Counted from the first letter of the stretch, positions 1 through 9,285 are shown. The stretch is DNA of 64,000 nucleotides from Nitrospira sp. (GCA_030692565.1 JAUYAO010000031.1:62001-126000); one strand, 5' to 3'. Program-made: numbers and translations. The notes: a model not told the origin generated them from the sequence alone.

Positions 1-1121
1 TCACTCAGCCGCTCTGCGCGGGCATCCTGCACCATCTGCTTCAGCGATGATTTCGGGATAGACCGTCCTCCCAATCCCGCAATGACCGTGTGGACAGGGA
101 TCGGTAATCCTTGGAGAGCCCTCTGGACGTCGGCAGACACGATCCCTCCGATGCCCACCGCCAAGTCTTTTTCGACCACGATGACACGCCTGACGCCTTC
201 CAGCTCGGCGCGAAGCTGCTGCATCGGGAAGGGCCGATAGCATCCGATTTTCACGCAGCCGGCCGCGATTCCGTCGAGACGCAATTCGTCGATAGCATCT
301 TTGATCGTGCCGATCACCGATCCCAGCGCGACCACCGCCACGTCGGCCTCTTCCATACGATAGGGCGAGCAGAGGCCTCCGGATGGACGCTGGAACTGTT
401 GCCCAAACGCGCCGGCCACTTCTGGGATGAGTGCAAGCGCCCGGAGCTGTTGCAGGTGCGCCAGATACTTGACCTCTGTAAAGGCTTCCGGTCCGACCAT
501 CGCGCCGATCGAGATCGGCACAGTCGGATCGAGCACCTGGACCGGCGAGAAGGGGGGAAGGAATGCATCGACCAGACCTTGAGTCGGCACATCGACCGCT
601 TCATAGGCGTGCGTGAGAATGTACCCATCCATGCAGACCATGACCGGGCAGCTCAGTTCCTCCGCCAGCCGAAAGGCCTGGATATGGAGATCGGCGGCTT
701 CTTGATTCGTGTCGGCATAAAGCTGAATCCAACCGGCATCGCGCAATGCCATGCTGTCGGAGTGGTCGTTCCAGATATTGATCGGCGCGCCGACTGCTCG
801 ATTGGCAATGGTCATCACGATCGGAAGTCCGAGCCCCGCCGCGTTGTACACCGCTTCAGCCATAAAAAGGAGGCCTTGGCTGGTCGTGGCGGTATAGGTC
901 CGTGCTCCCGTCGCCGAAGCCCCGATCAGGACGCTGAGCGCCGCGAACTCAGATTCCACATTCAGATATTGGCAACGACCGACATCGCCCTGTTTGACCA
1001 TACGCGACAGGCGTTCAACGATATGCGTTTGCGGTGAGATAGGATAGGCGGCGATGACCTCCGGCCGGCACAACACGACCGCGTCGGCCACGGCCTGCGA
1101 TCCTTCAATTTGCGCGAGCAT
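1..1121 (-). CDS. porA: Pyruvate/2-oxoacid:ferredoxin oxidoreductase alpha subunit, partial (C-terminus off window)
   Basis: Reading back from the ATG at 1121 gives about 373 codons with no stop before the left edge, so the last residues are missing. The protein carries the family's pyrimidine-binding domain: YPISPQT at residues 26-32, ESEFAAL at 56-62 and TATTSQGLLFMAE at 78-90. With the gamma and beta subunits this enzyme reversibly couples 2-oxoacid decarboxylation or carboxylation to ferredoxin; in reductive-TCA organisms it makes pyruvate from acetyl-CoA and CO2. The start overlaps the end of porG by 17 bp, and beta and ferredoxin-like subunits probably follow to the left. Substrate (pyruvate versus 2-oxoglutarate) cannot be decided from this part. 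Confidence 0.9.
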   Translation of the reverse strand, partial: MLAQIEGSQAVADAVVLCRPEVIAAYPISPQTHIVERLSRMVKQGDVGRCQYLNVESEFAALSVLIGASATGARTYTATTSQGLLFMAEAVYNAAGLGLPIVMTIANRAVGAPINIWNDHSDSMALRDAGWIQLYADTNQEAADLHIQAFRLAEELSCPVMVCMDGYILTHAYEAVDVPTQGLVDAFLPPFSPVQVLDPTVPISIGAMVGPEAFTEVKYLAHLQQLRALALIPEVAGAFGQQFQRPSGGLCSPYRMEEADVAVVALGSVIGTIKDAIDELRLDGIAAGCVKIGCYRPFPMQQLRAELEGVRRVIVVEKDLAVGIGGIVSADVQRALQGLPIPVHTVIAGLGGRSIPKSSLKQMVQDARAERLS

Positions 1122-1707
1122 GGGGTGTGACTCTCCCTGGTTCGTTCAAGTACGCGGTGACCTGATCATACGCCTCTCTGGCGGCGGCGGCGTTCGCCTC
1201 CCCCAGAGCGCCGGGAAACTTATGGCGAATCGCCGATTCGACGGACGCGAGCGTGATCCACCCGGTGATCGCGGCGAATCCGCCCAGCAATGCCGTATTC
1301 GCGATGGGCCGTGTGAGATGTTTCTGCCCGATGTCTGAGGCCGGCAAGGCGCACACATGGCCCCCTGGTAAGCGGCTCAGAAATTCTTCGAGCCCGAGTT
1401 CGTCCAAGCTGAAGGTCGAATTGAGCAGGACATATCCCGATGGTGCCAGGCCGCCGAAGACCTCGACATGGTGGAGTAACGTCGGATCCTGCACGATGAT
1501 GACATCGGGATGCGTCACGGATTCGCGCGTGCGAATAGTCTGCTCGTCGATGCGGCAGAAGGCCATGACCGGAGCCCCCATCCGCTCAGATCCAAAACTC
1601 GGAAAGGCCTGGGCATGCTGGCCGCCGGTGAACGCCGCGATCGATAGCAGCTCCGCCGCCGTGACCACGCCTTGCCCGCCCCGACCGTGAATGCGAATTG
1701 CATGCAT
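1105..1707 (-). CDS. porG: Pyruvate/2-oxoacid:ferredoxin oxidoreductase gamma subunit
   Basis: This 200-residue protein opens with the gamma-subunit signature IRIHGRGGQG (residues 4-13), followed by a conserved FPSFGSERMGAPV segment. The gamma domain closes the active site of the multi-subunit enzyme in the cytoplasm. Length matches stand-alone gamma subunits of about 180-200 residues. It is the first visible gene of the por operon and overlaps porA by 17 bp, which suggests translational coupling. Assignment to the family is secure; the exact 2-oxoacid is not. Confidence 0.9.
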   Translation of the reverse strand: MHAIRIHGRGGQGVVTAAELLSIAAFTGGQHAQAFPSFGSERMGAPVMAFCRIDEQTIRTRESVTHPDVIIVQDPTLLHHVEVFGGLAPSGYVLLNSTFSLDELGLEEFLSRLPGGHVCALPASDIGQKHLTRPIANTALLGGFAAITGWITLASVESAIRHKFPGALGEANAAAAREAYDQVTAYLNEPGRVTPHARAN

Positions 1708-1711
1708 CTAA

Positions 1712-2059
1712 CTACGCTCCCACCGTCTCTCTTGCCTGGACGCAGGCGACATAGAACATCGTCGCCGGCAGCGCCAGCAATCGGCCATCAGGGATGTCGC
1801 CGCGGCACTGCTCACAAAAGCCATACTGACCCGCGCTGAGCCGGACCAACGCCTGATCGATCGCCTCAATCTCTGTCTTGAGCCTTGTCTCCATCTGGTC
1901 AAGGAACCGAACCAGCTTCTCCTGCTGACCGCGCTCTTGCACTTCTGGCTCAACGTCGGTTTCTAACCACAACAACTCGTCTTCAGTTTTCGCCGCCCGA
2001 CGAAACAGCGCCTTCCGTTCTCCGATCAATTGTCTGCGGACCTGCTCGAGATCATGCAT
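1712..2059 (-). CDS. DksA/TraR-type zinc-finger protein with an incomplete finger
   Basis: A 115-residue protein with an N-terminal helical region (about 1-75) and a C-terminal DksA/TraR finger. The finger keeps FCEQC (C82, C85) and C106, but the position of the third cysteine is tyrosine (Y103). Known family members bind the RNA polymerase secondary channel with a coiled coil and modulate initiation. The ATG at 2059 was chosen because GGAG lies upstream and because the longer reading frame runs through the neighbouring gene. The start overlaps the end of the YtxH gene by 8 bp, and the gene ends 5 bp before porG. Zinc binding may be weak or absent. Confidence 0.75.
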   Translation of the reverse strand: MHDLEQVRRQLIGERKALFRRAAKTEDELLWLETDVEPEVQERGQQEKLVRFLDQMETRLKTEIEAIDQALVRLSAGQYGFCEQCRGDIPDGRLLALPATMFYVACVQARETVGA

Positions 2060-2447
2060 TGGGTGTGTCTCCAGGATGAACCGCCGTGGGCGGTCGCGTA
2101 CTCCGCAAGCTCTTTTCTTTCTGAAACGCGTCCTTGCCAGCCTCGAAGGCTTCAATGAATACCGCTGTGCTCTTCGCAAAAGCCTGCTTGCCCGATTCCA
2201 TACGGGCGTGAAGGCCACCCCGAACCGCGTCAGCTTTCGCCAAGACACCCTCTTCAACTTCCTGAGCCAGTTTCACAATCGAACGTCTCGTTTCCTTCCC
2301 TGACCTGGGCGCAATAAGCACTGCGGCGATGACCCCGCATATCGCGCCGCTCAGAAATCCTACGAGCACCACTCCGGTTGATGACCGCTTTTCCGTTCGG
2401 TTTTCCACCACTCCCCCCTCAACAGCAAGAGATCGTCCTCTCTGCAT
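2052..2447 (-). CDS. YtxH-domain membrane protein
   Basis: A 131-residue protein with one membrane segment (about residues 25-46, VLVGFLSGAICGVIAAVLIA), then the YtxH-type continuation APRSGKETRR and a long charged amphipathic helix. YtxH proteins are small membrane stress proteins of unclear mechanism, sometimes linked to general stress regulons. The ATG at 2447 has GGGAG ten bases upstream; an alternative GTG at 2408 sits behind a GAGGGGGGAG run and is also possible. It overlaps the downstream DksA-like gene by 8 bp, so the two are likely co-expressed. Confidence 0.75.
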   Translation of the reverse strand: MQRGRSLAVEGGVVENRTEKRSSTGVVLVGFLSGAICGVIAAVLIAPRSGKETRRSIVKLAQEVEEGVLAKADAVRGGLHARMESGKQAFAKSTAVFIEAFEAGKDAFQKEKSLRSTRPPTAVHPGDTPNA

Positions 2448-2705
2448 GGAAGAAATACTCCCGCTCTTGGATTAGCGGAACAAGCAACAGCGCACGTACC
2501 TGAACTCTTCTGCAAGAAAACAACCAGGGCGGCGTACGATATGCCTAATATTTTCTAGTAACTTAAGAGAGGGACTGCCCGGAAGGGAGAATCGCTGTGG
2601 GGCATTTCAGGTCTCGATGCAACTACGGCCTGCGGCAAAAGGCGACAGGGGATAACCATCGTGTCGATCCATAGCAAGCGCGACAGCCGGAATCCTCCCG
2701 AACAG

Positions 2706-3671
2706 CTATACCACGGAAGGCGGGAAAAGCGGTTCCCCGGCGGCCTCATGCCAACGCAGAATCCCGTCCCAGATGTCCTGCGCGGTTTCCGCGAACCAGA
2801 AGAGTTCACGGTCCTCAACATCGATAACGCCCTCCTCAACCAGAAAATCCACATTGAACGCCTGGCGCCAATACTGCTCCCCGACCAAGACGACAGGAAC
2901 CGGTTTAATCGTTCGCGTCTGCACCAAGGCAAGCGTTTCAAATAGTTCATCCAACGTGCCATACCCGCCGGGGAATGCAACCAATGCCTTCGCGCGCAAG
3001 AGGAAGTGCAGCTTGCGTATGGCAAAGTAATGGAACCGGAAGCATAGCTCCGGTGTGATGTAAGGATTGGGATACTGTTCTGAGGGAAGATGGATGTTCA
3101 ATCCAATTGTTTTAGCTCCGACATCATAGGCGCCCCGATTCGCGGCCTCCATAATCCCTGGGCCGCCGCCGGTCACGACGACGAGTTTCTGTCCGGAATA
3201 CCCCTGATCGCTCTCAGCCACCAGCCGCCCGAACTCGCGGGCTACATCATAGAATCCGCTCTTTGCCAGCAAACGTTCTGCAATGCAGAGACGGCGTGCC
3301 ACTTCGGGATTCATCGGATCGGCTGCCTTTGCTACACGCAACTCTTCGACCTTCCGCATCGCGGTCGCCGGTTCATGGATTCGCGTGCCTCCAAACACCA
3401 CGATGGTCTGTTGGATCTCATGTTGATCGAGCAGGAGTTGCGGTTTGAGATAATCCAATTGGAGGCGTACCCCGCGCGCTTCATTGCTCTGCAGAAACTC
3501 CACATCTTCATCGGCTTCCCGATAGCTGGAGTTCTCGAGAATGGCCTGGATGCGCTTTTGCGCATCGGGGTCTTCCTCGACTGGTTTCGGACTCTGCCAC
3601 GGCAGCGATTCGCGACGTCGGGACGGATCCGGCGGCATGGGCGCTTGCACTTTCTTCGCTGGGTCCGGCAT
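2706..3671 (-). CDS. LOG-family (TIGR00730-like) nucleotide phosphoribohydrolase-type protein
   Basis: A 321-residue Rossmann-fold protein with the family motifs GGGPGIMEAANRGA in the middle and PGGYGTLDELFE in the C-terminal half. The family (LOG, YgdH/PpnN-like) cleaves nucleoside monophosphates to base and ribose 5-phosphate. The N-terminal roughly 100 residues are extra compared with minimal LOG proteins and are proline- and charge-rich. The ATG at 3671 is preferred over a GTG at 3731 because GGGAGGGAG lies just upstream. It is preceded by a decayed ATPase fragment and followed by about 258 bp without a convincing gene. Confidence 0.85.
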   Translation of the reverse strand: MPDPAKKVQAPMPPDPSRRRESLPWQSPKPVEEDPDAQKRIQAILENSSYREADEDVEFLQSNEARGVRLQLDYLKPQLLLDQHEIQQTIVVFGGTRIHEPATAMRKVEELRVAKAADPMNPEVARRLCIAERLLAKSGFYDVAREFGRLVAESDQGYSGQKLVVVTGGGPGIMEAANRGAYDVGAKTIGLNIHLPSEQYPNPYITPELCFRFHYFAIRKLHFLLRAKALVAFPGGYGTLDELFETLALVQTRTIKPVPVVLVGEQYWRQAFNVDFLVEEGVIDVEDRELFWFAETAQDIWDGILRWHEAAGEPLFPPSVV

Positions 3672-3773
3672 ATCGCAGTCTCCCTCCCTGTGCTCGTCGT
3701 CAGCACTCGTGTTGTTTTTCGTCTCGCGCACGGACCGGCAAACGCGCGCCTCGACACACTTGAGCTCAGTATT

Positions 3774-4079
3774 TTACATCAGGCCATACAGTGATAACAT
3801 GCATTCGCCTGCGCAACGCAGTAACCCCGATGGAGTACGATCAAAGATCCGATACGCCATCAGTTTGACCCGATCATTGATGAGGAACCCAGTCAGCGCA
3901 TAGCTCCAGACAAAGCGCGTCCAGTTCCACAGGAGCGGAGGCATGAACAGGCCCTACACGGCGATCAGCGGCGCGGCGATCTGAGTTCCGAGCACCGCCG
4001 CGAACAAGATGGGGGCCGGGTCGCCCTTCCTACGATCCCGGACACAGTTCCATAGGCGACGGGGATTCAAGAAGGCCGC
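3774..4079 (-). pseudogene. Remnant of a plasma-membrane-type P-type H+-ATPase (C-terminus only)
   Basis: No intact gene lies here, but the minus strand reads as the last transmembrane helices of a P3-type proton ATPase. One frame runs DPAPILFAAVLGTQIAAPL, then a TAG at about 3955, then GLFMPPLLWNWTRFVWSYAL followed by FLINDRVKLMAYRIFD, ending at a TAA at 3776-3774. The in-frame TAG stands where family members usually have a tyrosine (IAVYGLFM). All cytoplasmic catalytic domains are missing. This is a decayed, truncated gene; recognition comes from remembered family sequence and not from a search. Confidence 0.7.
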
Positions 4080-4093
4080 ACATTACAGAAAGA

Positions 4094-5151
4094 TCACTGT
4101 GGAGGGAAAGCTCGAATCGCGCCGACCTCCTTTCTCGGAGACCGCATGACAATGCCACGCAACAGACGTCCCAGGAGATCACTGCCGGTGATCAGGCGAG
4201 GCTGATCTGTCCACAGCAGAATCGTGTCATACGTGATGATGTGATCCCCGGGGGCTGCGGTGTCGAAACTGAGCTGTGCCACAACTTTTCCGAGTGGCTC
4301 CTTGCCATTGCGGATAATCACAGGCCGGTGGCAATAGTCGTAGGGATCCGTTGGCTGGTCGGTAAAGAACACATGCCGGAGAAACCCGTCGGCGTCCATC
4401 ATCAGGTGAGGCTGATTGTGTTCATCGGCGATCACCACCCACGTTTTGCCGGATGCATCGATCTGATTCAGCAATGGATCGTCGGAGGACTTCGTGAAGG
4501 GAGGAAAATGCGGAATGCCGTCCCGCAGAGGAAGATGAATGATGCTTGCCGGATCGATCGGCACGCCTTCCCGCTCGACGGGAATATCGTCGATCGTCAG
4601 AAAATTGAGAGAGCCGATGGCTTCGATTCGGTCCACCTCCGACTCTTCCGCAAGCATATGGCGCCGGATGATGTCCTTGAGTTCCGATTCACGGAAGTAC
4701 CGAATGGCCTCTTTGCCGAACCAGGCGTCTAACATCAGCGCCGAAGGCTTGACCACCGGGTAGAGCAGCGTCCGGTAGCCGCGTAATAGGGGTGAGAAGA
4801 CGGAGGCCATTTTCAGCGCGTGCCGAGAGAACAGGCCTTGCGGCACAATTTCCCCAAAGATCGTAATGAAAAACGTCGAGAAGAGAAACGCCGCCACGCC
4901 GGTCAGCAGGAATTCGATAGCAACGTGAGCAGGACATTGACACTCACGTTACCCCAGGCAATCGTAGCCAGCACGCAGTTCGGGTCCCGGCGCATTGCCA
5001 ACACCGTGGCCGCATCCCGATTGCCGTCCGCCGTCTCCGCTTCCAGCCGAAATCGGCTCAGGCTGAACACCGCCAGGTTCGATCCTGCAAAGGTCGCCGA
5101 TTGGCTGAGACAGAACGCAATCCCGATCCAGATGAAGACGTCGTTTGTCAT
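4094..5151 (-). pseudogene. DUF21 (CNNM/CorC-type) membrane protein, frameshifted
   Basis: Two frames together make one DUF21 protein. The first (5151 to 4903) begins MTNDVFIWIGIAFCLSQSATF and ends NVLLTLLSNSC-stop. The second (from about 4912 to 4094) picks up as FLLTGVAAFLFSTFFITIFG and EIVPQGLFSRHAL. The span is 1058 bp, two short of a multiple of three plus one, which fits loss of one base near 4912. DUF21 proteins are membrane proteins related to Mg2+/Co2+ efflux and haemolysin-C-like families. No clear CorC/HlyC terminal domain is present. It may be a true pseudogene or an assembly indel. Confidence 0.75.
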
Positions 5152-5514
5152 CGTCCCTTTGTCATATGGCTGACGTTGCGCTGCTAAGCAGAGCCCATCT
5201 CTTTGCCTGGAGATGAGAGAGATGTGGGGTGATCGCCGGGACGGGAAGCGCCCTCAACACGATACACGCGCCAGCACATGCTGCATTGTCCAGACCGACG
5301 CCTTGCGACGTCACTGCCAGAGCGCCCTCCCCGCTCCTCGACTCGAGCACTCCAAGGGCGAACGGCCCGCACGACAACGCCGCGAAAGCGGCGATGACTA
5401 TGGCTGATTGAACAGAGCCGCTCTCTTCTCGTGCTACGAACAGAACACGAGAAAGCGATCTCTGCAGGCAGACGATCATCCAACACAACCGAAACCGTAC
5501 ACGGCCTCGCCTCG
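5152..5514. other. Gap without a convincing gene
   Basis: About 363 bases lie between the DUF21 start and the end of the cytochrome c gene. A minus-strand open frame (5162 to about 5479, first ATG) encodes an alanine-rich stretch with a possible hydrophobic segment (SAIVIAAFAALSCGPFALG). It has no good ribosome binding site and no recognisable family. I would not call it a gene without homologues. The DUF21 promoter probably lies here. Confidence 0.4.
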
Positions 5515-5877
5515 CTAACTGATCGGATTAAACGGAGACAGCATCCGCACATACCCGACGATGTCCATCATCTCACGTTCGGACAGCCGATCCCGCCATC
5601 CATGCATCGCACTGAACAAGACTCCACTCGAGATGGCCGTCAGGAGTTCCGCATCTGTCTTGTTTCGCACGCCTGGGGAGTTGAAGTTGGCCGGCGGGAC
5701 GATCAAGTGCTGGGCATCCGGTCCCAGCCCATTGCCGTTGCTCCCATGACATCTGGCACAATGCTGTGCATATAGTACCTGCCCGCGTTTGAGATTCGAC
5801 GGTCCCACTTGCGCCGCGACCCACGAGCTCACACACATTATCGTCACAATGCTGCAGAGAATTATGAATCTTCCCAT
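5515..5877 (-). CDS. Small class I cytochrome c, periplasmic
   Basis: A 120-residue protein with a signal peptide (about 1-22), one haem c site CARCH (residues 40-44) followed by GSNGNGLG, and a likely axial methionine at M91 (SAMHGW). The C-terminal DIVGYVRML helix is typical of class I cytochromes. It would carry electrons in the periplasm. GGAGGAT upstream of the ATG supports the start. A small exported protein is encoded 68 bp upstream on the same strand. The partner is unknown; the cbb3-type oxidase at 20.6-23.5 kb is a candidate. Confidence 0.88.
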   Translation of the reverse strand: MGRFIILCSIVTIMCVSSWVAAQVGPSNLKRGQVLYAQHCARCHGSNGNGLGPDAQHLIVPPANFNSPGVRNKTDAELLTAISSGVLFSAMHGWRDRLSEREMMDIVGYVRMLSPFNPIS

Positions 5878-5945
5878 CGACCATCCTCCTTCTTGGCGCT
5901 GAAACGTACCGCGCTTGCTGAATGATCAGCGCAAGTCTCATGCTA

Positions 5946-6167
5946 TCAGGCCGATGGCCTGTCCTGACATCGCATACCCAAGTCTAATTGGAAGAAAGCG
6001 ATTTTGCGATGTGCTGTCTGTTTGCACGTCAGGCAAAAGGCCCCACACCATTCAGGCCGGCTGTTGCGAGATGCCTCGATAGGTGAGAAGGGCGTGAGGT
6101 CAGAGTTCTGGGGCGCAAAGGCCGCCGTCAGCAACGCCAAGATCAACGCGAAAAATACAAATCCCAT
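5946..6167 (-). CDS. Small exported cysteine-containing protein, unknown function
   Basis: A 73-residue protein whose N-terminus (MGFVFFALILALLTAAFA) looks like a signal peptide or anchor. The mature part has three clustered cysteines in WCGAFCLTC and a fourth near the C-terminus. The ATG at 6167 is chosen because GGAGG lies six bases upstream; a GTG at 6182 is the alternative. It is followed by the small cytochrome c on the same strand. I do not recognise the family; the cysteine cluster hints at metal or thiol chemistry, which is inference. Confidence 0.5.
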   Translation of the reverse strand: MGFVFFALILALLTAAFAPQNSDLTPFSPIEASRNSRPEWCGAFCLTCKQTAHRKIAFFQLDLGMRCQDRPSA

Positions 6168-6467
6168 CACATACCTCCGCACCGTGAATATACATTCGTG
6201 TCGTACACGTCCCCGTCGCGGAAACAGTGGGAAAGAAGAGCGTCTGCGGCGACCCTTCCCACGAATATCAACCGGACGAAACCTGTGGAATTGGCGCTCT
6301 GGAGACAGGTTGAATCAGCATTGTATCGATCACCTGCACCGGGTTACGAAGCTCCGCAAAGAAATCGCACGACGAATTGGAGCCCGCGCGCACCTGCATC
6401 TGCTGATCGCTCATCCCAGCAGTCAGGCCGTGTACGCTCCCCTCGCTCCATGGCGCGTCACAGATTG

Positions 6468-7352
6468 TCAGGAGGTTGTCGGCGCCTTGCGCGCCGCGCG
6501 CTCGGCGAGCACATGGTAGGCCCAGCCGACCTCGGCTCCGACGATAAATACCGCGGCGGCGTAATAGAGCCACAGCAAAAAGAACAGCAGTCCACCGAGT
6601 GCCCCATAGAGCGCGATCGCATCTTGGGCGAACACGACATACCACGCGAACCCCCACATCGCGAGCTGATAGAGCATCGTGCCCGTCACAGACGCGACGA
6701 GGAGCGCTCGGTGGCTGAGCGAGCTGGCCGGCGAGAAGCGATAGAGGACATAGAGCAGCGTACCGGTCAAGACTACGCCGAGCAGCTTGCTGGCGACCGC
6801 CAGGCTTGGTTGCCGCAACAGGCTCAGGAGGGGCAGCTCGTTCCCGAAAGCATGCACGAACGTGAGGGCCGCCACCGCTCCGATGGTGAGCGCGAGCAAG
6901 GCCGCCGTCAGCAGCATCATGAGGATGTCTCTCCCGATTCCTTCCAGGAAGCCGCGCGGTTGGCCGGCTTGAAAGACCAGGTTGAGGACGATGCGAACGG
7001 AGCCGAAGAGGGTGCTGCTGAACACAAAGAACGACAGACTGCCGGCCGCCCCCAACAGGCCTCGATTAGCCACAATCGCGCCTAGGTTCTCCGCGAGGGC
7101 CTGTTGGGAACGAGGGAGGATTCTTTGCACGACCGATTGAACTTCGTGCACCGCGCGCTCAGAGTCCAGCACCGTGTAACCAAGCAGCGAGATCATCAGC
7201 AGGGCGAGGGGAACGGAATAGAGCAAGAGGTTGAAGGCCAGCCCGCTCGCGAGAAACAGCCCATTGTCGGCCACAAACTTGCTGACGGTCTCCTTGACCA
7301 TGAGCCAGGCAAGCCGAACGCCAGATGCCATAGACCTGGGATGTATGCGCAT
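6468..7352 (-). CDS. YihY/BrkB-family inner-membrane protein, copy 1
   Basis: A 294-residue protein with about six membrane segments and the family hallmarks LASGLAFNLLLYSVPLALL near the N-terminus and ALYGALGGLLFFLLWLYYAAAVFIVGAE near the C-terminus. BrkB/YihY proteins are inner-membrane proteins of unproven transport function. It ends the AI-2E/BrkB pair: the AI-2E-type gene lies 30 bp upstream on the same strand. A related but frameshifted BrkB gene lies at 30.7-31.6 kb, again next to an AI-2E-type gene, so this pair seems to have been duplicated. Confidence 0.88.
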   Translation of the reverse strand: MRIHPRSMASGVRLAWLMVKETVSKFVADNGLFLASGLAFNLLLYSVPLALLMISLLGYTVLDSERAVHEVQSVVQRILPRSQQALAENLGAIVANRGLLGAAGSLSFFVFSSTLFGSVRIVLNLVFQAGQPRGFLEGIGRDILMMLLTAALLALTIGAVAALTFVHAFGNELPLLSLLRQPSLAVASKLLGVVLTGTLLYVLYRFSPASSLSHRALLVASVTGTMLYQLAMWGFAWYVVFAQDAIALYGALGGLLFFLLWLYYAAAVFIVGAEVGWAYHVLAERAARKAPTTS

Positions 7353-7382
7353 GACGAGGCGGTCCTTCTGAGACGGGAAGGC

Positions 7383-8474
7383 TCAGCGTTCGGTCGTGGT
7401 GATGACGAAGGCTGCCTTCTCCGCGCGATAACTGTCTATCAACGCGACACCCACCGCCACCACCAAGGGACCGGCCACAATGCCCACCAGGCCGAAGAGC
7501 TGAATCCCTCCGAGCACACTGAAAAACGCCAGCATCGTATGCATCTTGGAGGCGCCCCCGACCACAATGTTCCGCACAATATAATCCAGTACGGCAATGA
7601 CAAGTCCGCCAACCGTCAGGATGATCACCTTGAGATAGGCTCCCTGCACGAACAGATACAGGGCCGCAGGTACCCAGACCAGCGTGGCGCCCAACACCGG
7701 CAGGTAGGCCAGAATCGCCATCACGGCCCCCCATAAAAGCGCCGAAGGAAGTCCGACCATCCAGAAGGCAATCCAGCCGATGGCTCCCTCCAACGCCGCC
7801 ACCAGTGTGTTGCCATAGACCGCCCCGGAGACGACGTCACCGAATCGACGGATTACCAGGTGCTGCCGTTCCGTGGGAATCGGGACGACCTCTTGAACCC
7901 ACGTGAGGAGCGTCTCGCCATCCCGGAAAAAGTAGAAGGCGGACAGGAGGATCAATCCCAATTCAACCAGGCCCTGCAGGACATTCCCGGCCACTTGCGT
8001 CAGCCGCTCTACCAGGGCCTTGCCCAGCTCGGTCAGATTATCTACCAGGAGCGCGCGAAGATCCACACCGGTCACCCGCTGGAATTCCAGAAGCGGGTCG
8101 ACCATTGCGGCAATCGCCGGATAGCCGCGCCAGCGTTCGAGGAGGCCCGGCTCTTCTTGTAAGGAGGCGACGAGCGCGAGCGAGGTCCTGGCGAGCTCTT
8201 TGCCGATCAAGAAGGACAGGGCGACGAGGGGAAGAATGAGCCCGACAGTCATGGCAAGGCTCATGAGGACCGCGCTGAGCGTCTGGCGTCCGCGCGTGAC
8301 TCGAACCAGTCGCTGGTAGAGCGGGTACAGGGCGTAACAGAGGACCCCGGCCCAGGTCAGAGCGGAAAAAAACGGGCGGAACGTGGCGAACAGCAGGTAG
8401 CTGATGCCCAGCAACAGCGCCACTCGCACCAGGCGGATCGCCTGCTCACTCCCCTGTTGTGACGGCTCGCTCAC
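7383..8474 (-). CDS. AI-2E-type (PerM/YdiK) membrane transporter
   Basis: A 363-residue polytopic protein with paired N-terminal helices, a central soluble region (about 110-190) and the family's C-terminal helices. Characteristic segments are YNTLVAALEGA-like (seen as YGNTLVAALEGA), KMHTMLAFFSVLGGIQLFG and GIVAGPLVVAV. Some members export autoinducer-2 and others act as Na+/H+ antiporters; the substrate here is unknown. The GTG at 8474 has GGGGAGG seven bases upstream and is preferred over a TTG at 8513. The BrkB gene follows after 30 bp. Confidence 0.87.
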   Translation of the reverse strand: MSEPSQQGSEQAIRLVRVALLLGISYLLFATFRPFFSALTWAGVLCYALYPLYQRLVRVTRGRQTLSAVLMSLAMTVGLILPLVALSFLIGKELARTSLALVASLQEEPGLLERWRGYPAIAAMVDPLLEFQRVTGVDLRALLVDNLTELGKALVERLTQVAGNVLQGLVELGLILLSAFYFFRDGETLLTWVQEVVPIPTERQHLVIRRFGDVVSGAVYGNTLVAALEGAIGWIAFWMVGLPSALLWGAVMAILAYLPVLGATLVWVPAALYLFVQGAYLKVIILTVGGLVIAVLDYIVRNIVVGGASKMHTMLAFFSVLGGIQLFGLVGIVAGPLVVAVGVALIDSYRAEKAAFVITTTER

Positions 8475-8712
8475 CGGTGCGCCTCCCCGATTGCATGAAC
8501 TAGCACGGGACAAAAACTCAGGCCGAGCCAGTGCCGCTGTTTCTGGCAGACAGCCCCGGATCTGTCACGCGCCGTTCCGTCCCTTCCACCCTCCCACGGT
8601 CGCCCCCGTAACCCTGCACGCGATTGCCGATTGTGACCTGACGCAACGCCAGCAAACGGTTGCGCTGACACGGCATCTCGCAATGTGATGTTCCGGTGGG
8701 ACCTCGCCCGCG

Positions 8713-9240
8713 CTATTCCACTTTCCCCCTGAAGACCAACTCGCGAATGCGGCAGTGCGTACACCTCTCCAGAAATTCCTTGAGTTGTTCGTGCACGCAT
8801 GCTCGCTGGACCTCTTCCGGCAACTTGCTGGCGTCTGGATGGAACGTGAGTGCATAGGGCTCGACCTTCACGGCCCGGAGTGTTCCACCCTGAAGAAAGC
8901 GCATATAGGTCGCGGCGGCATCGAGTGTCCGGGCCCCGATATAGACTCGCTCCATACTCCCTTGCGCGGTGTGCAGAGGGACCGAGAGGGTGAAGAACCC
9001 CGTTTCCACGTGAAGCGTCACGTCATCAAGTGACAGCTGGGAGACCGGGACGGACACGAATGGAACAGCCTGGATAATCTTTGTTGCGCAGCTCTCATCC
9101 AATTCATCCCGTTCTTCGAGTCCACGGAGCCCATCCCCTACTGTGGAAGCCTTGGTCTGACCGTAGGCAGGATGCACGGGGTGAAGGAGAATCATCCATC
9201 CCACCAACCACAGGATCAGCAGCGCATCAGTCTTTATCAT
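8713..9240 (-). CDS. Exported hypothetical protein
   Basis: A 175-residue protein with a hydrophobic N-terminus (residues about 6-26, ending near AYGQ) that looks like a signal peptide. The mature part has no motif I recognise; cysteines occur at CAT near residue 51 and in the C-terminal segments RACVHEQ and ERCTHCR. It lies alone between the AI-2E gene (238 bp downstream, no gene seen in between) and a cation/proton antiporter 45 bp upstream, on the same strand as both. Function unknown. Confidence 0.6.
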   Translation of the reverse strand: MIKTDALLILWLVGWMILLHPVHPAYGQTKASTVGDGLRGLEERDELDESCATKIIQAVPFVSVPVSQLSLDDVTLHVETGFFTLSVPLHTAQGSMERVYIGARTLDAAATYMRFLQGGTLRAVKVEPYALTFHPDASKLPEEVQRACVHEQLKEFLERCTHCRIRELVFRGKVE

Positions 9241-9285
9241 AGGCGTTCCCCTTCACTCTATCCCTCCTGGTTCGGCGCTATTCTG

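Noticed and set aside
111-1037. 308-codon plus-strand frame
   Set aside because: It is antisense to porA, whose conserved motifs are clear on the minus strand.
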